Origin: Rhodoferax sp.
GTDB taxonomy: Bacteria > Pseudomonadota > Gammaproteobacteria > Burkholderiales > Burkholderiaceae_C
DNA length: 46,212 nucleotides
Direction of reading: 5' to 3'
NCBI RefSeq assembly: GCF_023701345.1
Contig: NZ_JAMPXE010000006.1
Coordinates: 1 to 46,212, forward strand
The stretch's first letter is position 1. Every line of letters begins with the position of its first letter. Position numbers and translations under genes: made by a program. Of the stretch, positions 1-7,198 are shown piece after piece. Below the pieces are notes generated by a model, which ran no database searches, was not told the origin of the DNA, and was given only the letters and a program-made list of their open reading frames with translations.

Positions 1-344
1 ACCGTGGCGCCCACCTCGGGCTTTTTGCTGACGCGCATGTGCGCCGCCACCTGGTTGCCAGCCAGCACCCGCTCGATCAGCAACTCCAGCTTGCCGCCGC
101 TGGCTTTGGCGCCAAACAGGCGCGCGTTCATGACCCGGGTGTCGTTGAAGACCATCAGGTCGCCGCGCTGCAGCAGCGAGGGCAGGTCTTTAAAAATGCG
201 GTCAGCGGGCTCGCTGGCACTGCCGTCGAGCAGGCGTGAGCCGCTGCGCTCAGGCGCCGGATGCTGGGCAATCAACTCGGCGGGTAGTTCAAAGTCGAAG
301 TCACTTAATCGATAGGTGCGCAGGGCGGCAGACGTGTGGGGCAT
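1..344 (-). CDS. queA: tRNA preQ1(34) S-adenosylmethionine ribosyltransferase-isomerase, N-terminal part
   Basis: QueA transfers and isomerises the ribosyl group of S-adenosylmethionine onto preQ1-modified tRNA, giving epoxyqueuosine in the queuosine pathway, in the cytoplasm. The visible N-terminal ~114 residues begin [20 protein letters not shown] and contain the family signatures [14 protein letters not shown] and the stretch around [13 protein letters not shown], followed by ELLIERVL. The start is the ATG whose complement lies at 342-344. The gene runs off the left edge, so only about a third of a usual ~340-residue protein is present. It follows the cyclo-ligase gene on the same strand after about 60 bp. 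Confidence 0.9.
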   Translation of the reverse strand, partial: MPHTSAALRTYRLSDFDFELPAELIAQHPAPERSGSRLLDGSASEPADRIFKDLPSLLQRGDLMVFNDTRVMNARLFGAKASGGKLELLIERVLAGNQVAAHMRVSKKPEVGAT

Positions 345-404
345 GGGCTGGAAAGGTGCGTACGCACCGGGCGGTGTGAGAAGGGGATCTGGATTGTCGC
401 CGTG

Positions 405-1004
405 TTATACCGGCCAGACCACGCCGTGGTCGTTCAGAATGGCATCCATCGGCAGGTCGTGTGGTTCGGGCTCGAAGTCGGGCAAAAAGTCGGTGCCAAA
501 GCCCAGGCCCACGGTGAACGGGCGCGGGTTGAGGTTGGCCAGGGTGCGGTCATAAAAACCGCCGCCGTAGCCCAGCCGGTAGCCGCCAGCGGCATAACCG
601 ACACAGGCGACAAACAGCAGTGTGGGCGTGATGACCTCGGTGTCTTTGGGTTTGGGAATGCCGTAGGCATCATCTTCCATCGGGCAACCGGGATACCAGG
701 TGTGAAAGGCCAGGGTTTTGTGAACTTTGTCGACTACCGGGAGTCCTATTTTTCGCAGTTGCTGTTGTTCAATGAGTTCACCGTCTTCTTTCCAGCGGTG
801 CAGGGCTGGCAGCGGGTCAAACTCCCCCTTGATTGGCCAATAAGCGCCAATCACGGTGTCGGGACGCCCCACCAGCCAGATGCGCAGCACCTGCTGCAGC
901 ATGGCAACACGCTGCTGGCGGTCCGGCAGTCGCAAGCGTTGCTCAATCAGCCGCTTGCGCAAAGCTTTTTTTTCAATGGCCTTTTGTTCGTCAGAATTAT
1001 TCAT
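405..1004 (-). CDS. 5-formyltetrahydrofolate cyclo-ligase
   Basis: This 199-residue protein matches the 5-FTHF cyclo-ligase family (YgfA/MTHFS), which converts 5-formyl-THF to 5,10-methenyl-THF using ATP in the cytoplasm. Visible signatures are KKALRKRLIEQRL near the N-terminus, the substrate-side block GAYWPIKGEFDPLP, and the C-terminal block GYRLGYGGGFYDRTLA with the conserved glycine-rich ATP/folate loop. I chose the start MNNSDEQ (complement of the cat at 1002-1004). The open frame extends further upstream, but that part would overlap the divergent transglycosylase gene. The two start codons are only 9 bp apart. E. coli places this gene after 6S RNA (ssrS); nothing like that is visible here. 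Confidence 0.88.
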   Translation of the reverse strand: MNNSDEQKAIEKKALRKRLIEQRLRLPDRQQRVAMLQQVLRIWLVGRPDTVIGAYWPIKGEFDPLPALHRWKEDGELIEQQQLRKIGLPVVDKVHKTLAFHTWYPGCPMEDDAYGIPKPKDTEVITPTLLFVACVGYAAGGYRLGYGGGFYDRTLANLNPRPFTVGLGFGTDFLPDFEPEPHDLPMDAILNDHGVVWPV

Positions 1005-1013
1005 AATCACACC

Positions 1014-3023
1014 ATGCAGTTCAGAACCATTTTGACATTGATTGGCTTGCTTGGCGCGCTGGGCAGCCTGCCCGCGCTGGCCCAAGGCCAGACACCCGGC
1101 TTGAGCGCGTCCGATGCGGTGATATTGGAGATGCGTGAGGCTTTTGCCAAGGGTCAAACCAGTCGCCTGACCGAGCTGTTGCCGCGCGCCGATGGCCACG
1201 TGCTGGCGCCCTGGGCGGCTTATTGGGAGCTGCACGCCCGTCTGGAGGCGGCCGAGCCCAGGGAGATCAGTCGTTTTCTAAGCCGCTTTGCGAATACCTA
1301 TCAGGAAGACCGCTTGCGCAACGACTGGTTGCTGTTGCTCGGGCAACGGCAGGAATGGGGCACTTTCATGGCCGAGTACCCCAATTTCCGCATGAACGAT
1401 GACCGTTCGGTCCAGTGCTACGCCTTGCTGACCGACTTCAAGTCAAGTGAACGCGATGTGGCGCAACAAGTTGAGGTCCGGTGGCTGGCCCAGCGCGATG
1501 CCGATGAAGGCTGTGCGGCTGCCGCAGAGCAGCAACTCAAAGCCGGAAAGCTCCAGCCTCAGACAGCCTGGTTGCGTGCGCGCCTGGGAATGGAAAATGG
1601 CAACCAGCGAAACGGTAACCAGCGTATTGCCGTCCAGGCCGTCGGCCTGCTTGACGCCGAATGGGCCAACACGGCCAGCGCCATTTATGGCAATCCCGAG
1701 CATTACCTTGAAGGCAAGCTGCTGGCGCTGCGTCTGCGCACCAAAGAGCTGGTCACGCTGGCCATGATTCGCCTCGCTGTCAAGGATCCCGACCTCGCAG
1801 CCCTTGAAATTAGCAAGCTGCGCTGGAAAACCCAGCTCAGTCAGGAGGAGCGCAGTTGGGTCTGGGGCGTGATCGGCAAGAGCGCCGCCATGCGACTGTC
1901 TGACAAGTCGCTGGCCTATTTCATGAAGGGCGAAGACAAACTGATGCAGGCCGACCACCTGGCCTGGAAGGTGCGTGCGGCGCTGCGTGCGGGTAACTGG
2001 GAACAGGTGGCCGCCGCCACTGCGGCCATGAGCGAGAGCCAGCGTCAGGACGCCACCTGGGTTTATTGGCGGGCACGGGCCCTGCTGGCGCTGGCCAAAA
2101 CGCCAGCTGATCGTGTCGAGCCCCAGCGCCTGTTGCAAAGTGTGGCCGGCGTGCAGGGTTTTTACGAATTGCTGGCACAAGAGGAATTGGGTCTGGCGAT
2201 CACCCCGCCACCTATGCCCGAGCCCCTGACCGAGGCTGAAAAGACGGCCGCCAGCAGCAACCCCGGCTTGCAGCGCGCGCTTGCCGCCATTGCCCTTGGA
2301 CTGCGCAGTGAGGGTGTGCGTGAATGGAACTACAGCGCCAACTTGCACACCCTGGGCGGCATGAATGACCGCGAACTGTTGGCGGCCGCTGATCTGGCCT
2401 GCCGGCATGAGGTGTGGGACCGCTGCATCAATACCAGCGAACGCACCAGGAGCGTGATTGACCTGACGCAACGCTTTCCCATGCCGCACAAACAGGCGGT
2501 ACTGGCGCGCACGCGTGAGATCGGGCTCGATCCGGCGTATGTCTATGGCCTGATCCGGCAGGAAAGCCGCTTTATTTTGGATGCCCGCTCTGGCGTGGGC
2601 GCCTCGGGCCTGATGCAGGTGATGCCCGCCACGGCGCGCTGGACCGCCAAAAAAATTGGCATGACCAGCTTCCAGCCCCACCAGATCACCGAGCGTGACA
2701 CCAACATTGCGATTGGCACTGGCTACCTCAAGCTGGTGCTCGATGACTTTGCCGGCTCCATGCCGCTGGCCGCCGCCGCCTACAACGCCGGCCCCGGCCG
2801 GCCGCGCGCTTGGCGCGGTCAACCCGGCGCGCCGGTGCTGGAGGCTGCCATCTGGGCCGAAAACGTGCCCTTCAGTGAAACCCGTGATTACGTCAAAAAG
2901 GTACTGGCCAACACCACCATTTACGCGGCCATGATCAGCGGCCAGACCCAGTCGCTCAAAGCCCGGCTGGGCCAGGTGGGGCCGCCGGATGGCGCGCTGA
3001 CTGTGAACCGTGACCTGCCTTGA
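1014..3023 (+). CDS. slt: Soluble lytic murein transglycosylase, Slt70-like
   Basis: Cleaves the MurNAc-GlcNAc bond of peptidoglycan with formation of 1,6-anhydroMurNAc, in the periplasm. The 669-residue product starts with a signal peptide (MQFRTILTLIGLLGALGSLPALAQ, likely cut after ALA near residue 23). A long alpha-superhelical middle region follows, and the C-terminal SLT domain occupies about residues 495-640. The catalytic glutamate is in RQESRF (Glu517). The family motifs GLMQVMPATA and AAAAYNAGPGR follow. The frame is open far upstream, but the signal peptide fixes the ATG at 1014. Length and architecture fit Slt70 (about 645 residues). The next gene begins within ten bases of the stop. 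Confidence 0.92.
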   Translation: MQFRTILTLIGLLGALGSLPALAQGQTPGLSASDAVILEMREAFAKGQTSRLTELLPRADGHVLAPWAAYWELHARLEAAEPREISRFLSRFANTYQEDRLRNDWLLLLGQRQEWGTFMAEYPNFRMNDDRSVQCYALLTDFKSSERDVAQQVEVRWLAQRDADEGCAAAAEQQLKAGKLQPQTAWLRARLGMENGNQRNGNQRIAVQAVGLLDAEWANTASAIYGNPEHYLEGKLLALRLRTKELVTLAMIRLAVKDPDLAALEISKLRWKTQLSQEERSWVWGVIGKSAAMRLSDKSLAYFMKGEDKLMQADHLAWKVRAALRAGNWEQVAAATAAMSESQRQDATWVYWRARALLALAKTPADRVEPQRLLQSVAGVQGFYELLAQEELGLAITPPPMPEPLTEAEKTAASSNPGLQRALAAIALGLRSEGVREWNYSANLHTLGGMNDRELLAAADLACRHEVWDRCINTSERTRSVIDLTQRFPMPHKQAVLARTREIGLDPAYVYGLIRQESRFILDARSGVGASGLMQVMPATARWTAKKIGMTSFQPHQITERDTNIAIGTGYLKLVLDDFAGSMPLAAAAYNAGPGRPRAWRGQPGAPVLEAAIWAENVPFSETRDYVKKVLANTTIYAAMISGQTQSLKARLGQVGPPDGALTVNRDLP

Positions 3024-3028
3024 ACCTC

Positions 3029-3712
3029 ATGATGAAACTCTACATTGGCAACAAAAATTACTCGTCCTGGTCGATGCGCTCCTGGGTGCTGCTGACCCAG
3101 GCCGGCATTGCGTTTGATGAGGTGATGGTGCGCTTTGACGCGTTCACCCCCGATTCGCAATTCAAGGCCACACTGCGGACTTTGTCGCCCACCGGCAAGG
3201 TGCCGGTGCTGGTGGATGGCGACCTGCTGGTGTGGGACACACTGGCCATTGCCGAATATGTGGCCGAGCAGTTCCCCGAGAAGGCGCTGTGGCCACGGGA
3301 CAAGGCGGCCCGGGCCCGGGCGCGCAGCCTGTGCGCCGAGATGCACAGTGGTTTTGCCGGCCTGCGCTCGCATTGCCCGATGAACATCGAGGCCAGCCTG
3401 CCCGAGACGGGCGCACTGGTCTGGCGTGACCAGCCGGCGGTGCGTGCCGACGTGGCCCGCCTGGTCAGTATGTGGCAACAGTGTCTGGACGACCATGGCG
3501 GGCCCCTGCTGTTTGGCGACTTCAGCGTCGCAGATGCCTTTTTTGCCCCCGTTTGCTCTCGCTTGCTGACCTATGCCTTGCCCTTGCCCGCTGACATTGT
3601 TGCCTACGTCAAACGCGTCTGCGCGCTGCCGGGGGTCAAGGCATGGATCGATGGCGCGCTGGCCGAGCAGGATTTCCTGGATTTTGAAGAGCCTTACCGC
3701 TTGTCGCGCTGA
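3029..3712 (+). CDS. Glutathione S-transferase family protein
   Basis: A GST-fold protein of about 227 residues. The N-terminal thioredoxin-like domain begins KLYIGNKNYSSWSMRSWVLL, where the SSW/SMR serine replaces the usual catalytic Tyr/Ser region. It continues with the glutathione-contact segment GKVPVLVDGDLLVWDTLAIAEYVAE. An all-helical C-terminal domain follows (about residues 85-227). The substrate cannot be read from sequence. Start choice is uncertain: a TTG at 3020 and two consecutive ATGs at 3029 and 3032 are in frame; homologues of this type usually begin MKLYIGNKNYSSW, favouring 3032. The gene lies directly after slt and 16 bp before cca, so all three may be co-transcribed. Confidence 0.82.
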   Translation: MMKLYIGNKNYSSWSMRSWVLLTQAGIAFDEVMVRFDAFTPDSQFKATLRTLSPTGKVPVLVDGDLLVWDTLAIAEYVAEQFPEKALWPRDKAARARARSLCAEMHSGFAGLRSHCPMNIEASLPETGALVWRDQPAVRADVARLVSMWQQCLDDHGGPLLFGDFSVADAFFAPVCSRLLTYALPLPADIVAYVKRVCALPGVKAWIDGALAEQDFLDFEEPYRLSR

Positions 3713-3728
3713 GGTGCCGGGCCCTGAC

Positions 3729-5000
3729 ATGCAGCTCTATATGGTTGGCGGTGCGGTGCGCGATGCACTGATGGGGCTGCCGGTGAAGGATCGCGACTGG
3801 GTGGTGGTGGGGGGCACGCCGCAGCACATGCTGGACCAGGGTTTTGTGCCGGTGGGCAAAGACTTTCCGGTGTTCCTGCATCCGCAAACCCACGATGAAT
3901 ACGCACTGGCCCGCACTGAACGAAAAACTGCGCCTGGCTACCACGGTTTTGCCATCCATGCGGCGCCGGATGTGAGTCTGGAAGAAGACCTGGCACGGCG
4001 CGATCTCACCATCAATGCCATGGCCGTTGCTGCTGCGCAGCTCGGTCTGAACGGCGCATGGGACAAGCAAAATGTGATCGACCCTTATGGCGGAGTGCAG
4101 GACCTGGCTAACAAGGTGTTTCGCCATGTCAGCCCGGCGTTTCGTGAAGACCCGGTGCGTATTCTGCGGTTGGCGCGCCTGGCGGCGCGCTTTGCCGACT
4201 TCACGCTGGCCCCGGAAACTTTGCAACTCATGCGCGAGATGGTGGCCAGCGGTGAGGTGGCTCACCTGGTGCCCGAACGCGTCTGGCAGGAGCTGGCCAA
4301 AGGCCTGATGGAGGCCATGCCCTCGCGCATGTTTGCGGTGCTGCGCGACTGCGGCGCGCTGGCCCGATTGCTGCCTGAAGTGGACCGTTTGTGGGGCGTC
4401 GCGCAGCGTGCCGACTACCACCCCGAGGTCGATACCGGCGTGCATGTGATGATGGTGATGGACATGAGCGCGCGCCTGCAGACCCCGCTGCCGGTGCGGC
4501 TGGCCTGCCTGTGCCATGACCTGGGCAAGGGCAACACCCCAGTCGACATTCTGCCGCGCCATCTGGGGCACGAGCAGCGCAGCGCCGGCTTGCTGCACAG
4601 CCTGTGCGCGCGCCTGCGCGTGCCCACCGACTGTCGGGAACTGGCCGATGTGGTGGCACGCGAGCACAGCAATATTCACCGCTCTATCGCGCTCGATGCG
4701 GCCGCTCTGGTGCGGCTGCTGGAGCGCTGCGACGCGCTGCGCAAACCGGCGCGTTTCGCCCAGATTCTGCTGGCCTGCGAATGTGATGCGCGTGGACGGT
4801 TGGGCTACTTTGACGCAGCTTACCCGCAGCGGCCGCATTTGCAGGCGGTATTGTTGGCCGCCCAGGGGATCGACACCCATAAAATTGCCTCGGCTGCCAT
4901 GGCTGGCGGCGCCAAAGGTCAAGATATAGCGAAGGTCATGCAGGCAGCCCGGGTGGCTGCGGTGCAGGCGGCTTTGGCGTCAAGGCGCCAGAGCGCATGA
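3729..5000 (+). CDS. cca: Multifunctional CCA-adding tRNA nucleotidyltransferase with HD domain
   Basis: Adds and repairs the 3'-CCA end of tRNA without a template. The 423-residue protein has the class II nucleotidyltransferase start MQLYMVGGAVRDALMGLPVK, the metal-binding KDRDWVVVG, the ERK block in DEYALARTERK, RRDLTINAMA, and the nucleotide-selecting region EDPVRILRLARLAARF. A C-terminal HD phosphohydrolase domain carries CLCHDLGKG near residue 263, as in E. coli Cca, which has added phosphatase and 2',3'-cyclic phosphodiesterase activities. The ATG at 3729 gives the family's normal N-terminus. It ends 22 bp before the two-component genes. Confidence 0.95.
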   Translation: MQLYMVGGAVRDALMGLPVKDRDWVVVGGTPQHMLDQGFVPVGKDFPVFLHPQTHDEYALARTERKTAPGYHGFAIHAAPDVSLEEDLARRDLTINAMAVAAAQLGLNGAWDKQNVIDPYGGVQDLANKVFRHVSPAFREDPVRILRLARLAARFADFTLAPETLQLMREMVASGEVAHLVPERVWQELAKGLMEAMPSRMFAVLRDCGALARLLPEVDRLWGVAQRADYHPEVDTGVHVMMVMDMSARLQTPLPVRLACLCHDLGKGNTPVDILPRHLGHEQRSAGLLHSLCARLRVPTDCRELADVVAREHSNIHRSIALDAAALVRLLERCDALRKPARFAQILLACECDARGRLGYFDAAYPQRPHLQAVLLAAQGIDTHKIASAAMAGGAKGQDIAKVMQAARVAAVQAALASRRQSA

Positions 5001-5022
5001 ACTCCTCGGGTATGCTTGCATC

Positions 5023-5727
5023 ATGTCTAGTTTGCTAATCATTGAAGACGACGAATTGCTGCGCGATGGCTTGTCTGCGCAGTTTACCCAGGCTGGCCAC
5101 AGCGTCGTGGCTGCGGCGGATGGCGAGGCCGCGCAGGCTTTGCTGGAGACACATCGCTTTGACGGCGTGGTGCTCGATCTGGGTTTGCCCAAAATCAGTG
5201 GCATGGAGTTGTTGCGCTGGGTGCGCAAGCGCCTGCCCGCCTTGCCGGTGCTGATTTTGACGGCGCGTGAAGGGGTTGATGACCGGGTGCAAGGGCTTAA
5301 CGCCGGGGCGGATGATTACCTCACCAAACCCTTCAACATGGCGGAACTGCAGGCCCGCATGGGCGCCTTGTTGCGGCGCGCCCGCCTGCCCGCATTTGGC
5401 GGCTCTCTCGAATTGGCGGCCAGCCCGACGGCGCGGCCGCTGCGGGTCGATGCCACGCTGCCACAAGCCTGGCTGGGGGACGAGGCGCTGGAACTCACGC
5501 AACGCGAGTGGGCCCTGTTGTCGTTGCTGGTTTCCCAGGCTGGTCGCGTGGTAAGCCGGGAGGATGTATTGGAAACCTGGCAGAGTGAGCCGGGGGAGCC
5601 CGGTGCCCTGGCCTCCAATGCGCTGGAGGTTTATATCCACCGGTTGCGGCGCAAGCTGGTGGACTCGGGACTGAATATTCGCAATGTACGTGGCCTGGGC
5701 TACATGCTGGAAACCGGCACGGCATAA
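5023..5727 (+). CDS. OmpR-family response regulator (TctD/QseB-like)
   Basis: DNA-binding response regulator of 234 residues. The receiver domain (residues 1-118) has the acidic pocket EDD at 8-10, the phosphoacceptor Asp52 in VVLDLGLP, Thr in LTAREG and the Lys of LTKPF. A winged-helix DNA-binding domain (about 135-232) ends with the typical SNALEVYIHRLRRKL...IRNVRGLGYML signature. The linker has an insertion with a serine/proline-rich stretch. It is followed after 15 bp by its partner kinase, so the two form one transcript. The kinase subtype suggests a tricarboxylate-type (TctD/TctE) or QseB/QseC-like system, but the signal and targets cannot be read here. Confidence 0.9.
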   Translation: MSSLLIIEDDELLRDGLSAQFTQAGHSVVAAADGEAAQALLETHRFDGVVLDLGLPKISGMELLRWVRKRLPALPVLILTAREGVDDRVQGLNAGADDYLTKPFNMAELQARMGALLRRARLPAFGGSLELAASPTARPLRVDATLPQAWLGDEALELTQREWALLSLLVSQAGRVVSREDVLETWQSEPGEPGALASNALEVYIHRLRRKLVDSGLNIRNVRGLGYMLETGTA

Positions 5728-5742
5728 ACCCGCCAAGTCCCC

Positions 5743-7167
5743 ATGACCACGGCCACCCCACTGCAGCCCCACGGGCAAGGTCTGTCACTCAAGCGTCAGT
5801 TGTTGCTGTGGTTGTTGCTGCCCCAACTGGTGTTGTTTCTGGTCGGCGGTGCCCTGGCTTACCGGGTTGCGCTGAAGTACGCCGAAAAAGCCATTGACCA
5901 GTCACTGACCCAGTCGGTGCGTTCGCTGGCGCGTCAGGTCAAGCCGATTGGTTCGGGCCTGCTGATTGATTTTCCGCGGGCCGCCCAGGACATCATCGAA
6001 CAAGACCCCAAGGACCGCGTGAGCTACATGGTTTCGAGCCCACCCGGCAGTTTCCTGCTGGGCAACGGCAGACTGCCGGGCCCGGCTGAAGAACAGCAGC
6101 TGCCGACCCATGAAGCGCTGCTCTACAACGCCCAGGTGGACGGCAAACCGATGCGTGTGGCGTTGCTGGAGGTGGACTATGGTGATGCCGGCTCGCCCCA
6201 GCGCATGCGGGTCCAGCTGGCCAAGAGTCTGGCCGTGCAGCAGCGACTGACCACCGAGCTGATCGCCGACATGCTGGCGCCGCTGCTGTTGCTGGGCGTG
6301 GTGCTCAGCGTGCTGGTGTATGGCGGCATCTCCCGTGGTTTGCAACCCCTGACCCGGCTGCAGGCGCAACTGGGCGACCGGCGTGACCAGGTTCTCTCCG
6401 ATGTGTCGCCGATCGAGATGACCCAGGCGCCGCAGGAAGTGCACGCGCTGGCCGGTGCAGTCAACCACTTGCTGGCCGCAGTGCGGCGCAGCCTGGGTCA
6501 GGAAAAGCGTTTTTTGAACGATGCCGCGCACCAGTTGCGCACCCCGCTGGCGGGCTTGATCAGTCAAACCGAACTGGCGCTGGCCGAGCAGGATCCACAA
6601 GCCCTGCGTGTGCGACTGGGCAAGGTACTTGCTGGCGCCCAGCGCAGTGCCCATCTGGTGCAGCAGTTGTTGTCGCTGGCGCGCAACGAGGTCGAGGTCA
6701 AGCTGCAGCCGTTGGATGTCGCCAGCCTGGCGCGCGAGGTGGCGCGCGACTGGACACCGCGCGCGCTCAAGGCCGGGATAGACTTGGGCTATGAGGGTGC
6801 CGACCACCTGATGCTCGCGGGGGAGGCTTTTTTGCTGCAAGAAGCGCTGAACAACCTGATCGACAACGCACTAAGGTATGCAGGGGTGGGCAGCGTTGTG
6901 ACTTTGAGTGTGCAAACGCAGGGGTCGCAGGTGATACTCGAAGTCGCCGACAACGGGCCGGGCCTGTCAGCGCAGGACTTGCCGCATGTGTTCGAGCGCT
7001 TTTGGCGGGCCAGTGATGTGCCGGGGGGCTGTGGTTTGGGCTTGGCCATTGTGGCCGAGATCGCCCAGCGCCATGGCGGCGAGGCCCGGGTGCTGACGGT
7101 CCAGCCCCATGGGCTGCGGGTGCAGTTGTGCTGGACAGTGGGTCACGCCGACAATCAGCTTGCGTGA
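5743..7167 (+). CDS. Sensor histidine kinase, TctE/QseC-like
   Basis: Inner-membrane sensor kinase of 474 residues that should phosphorylate the response regulator encoded just upstream. There are two membrane segments, around residues 20-45 (LLLWLLLPQLVLFLVGGALAY) and 172-195 (MLAPLLLLGVVLSVLVYGG). The periplasmic part between them resembles the 2CSK_N domain of TctE-type kinases. The HisKA box is FLNDAAHQLRTPLAGL with His263. The ATP-binding domain has the N box LNNLIDNALRYA, G1 VADNGPGL, F box ERFWRA and G2 GCGLGLAIV. All catalytic boxes are present. Length is normal for the family. Start ATG 5743 puts the basic/polar leader before the first membrane helix. Confidence 0.9.
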   Translation: MTTATPLQPHGQGLSLKRQLLLWLLLPQLVLFLVGGALAYRVALKYAEKAIDQSLTQSVRSLARQVKPIGSGLLIDFPRAAQDIIEQDPKDRVSYMVSSPPGSFLLGNGRLPGPAEEQQLPTHEALLYNAQVDGKPMRVALLEVDYGDAGSPQRMRVQLAKSLAVQQRLTTELIADMLAPLLLLGVVLSVLVYGGISRGLQPLTRLQAQLGDRRDQVLSDVSPIEMTQAPQEVHALAGAVNHLLAAVRRSLGQEKRFLNDAAHQLRTPLAGLISQTELALAEQDPQALRVRLGKVLAGAQRSAHLVQQLLSLARNEVEVKLQPLDVASLAREVARDWTPRALKAGIDLGYEGADHLMLAGEAFLLQEALNNLIDNALRYAGVGSVVTLSVQTQGSQVILEVADNGPGLSAQDLPHVFERFWRASDVPGGCGLGLAIVAEIAQRHGGEARVLTVQPHGLRVQLCWTVGHADNQLA

Positions 7168-7198
7168 TCCTCAGGGTCATTTTTTGGAAAAAAGAATT

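Noticed and set aside
1443-2822. 459-residue antisense open frame inside slt
   Set aside because: No recognisable motif, and slt on the other strand has clear catalytic motifs.
3636-4922. 428-residue antisense open frame over cca
   Set aside because: Shadow of the cca coding frame, rich in His/Gln/Arg as typical of antisense translation.
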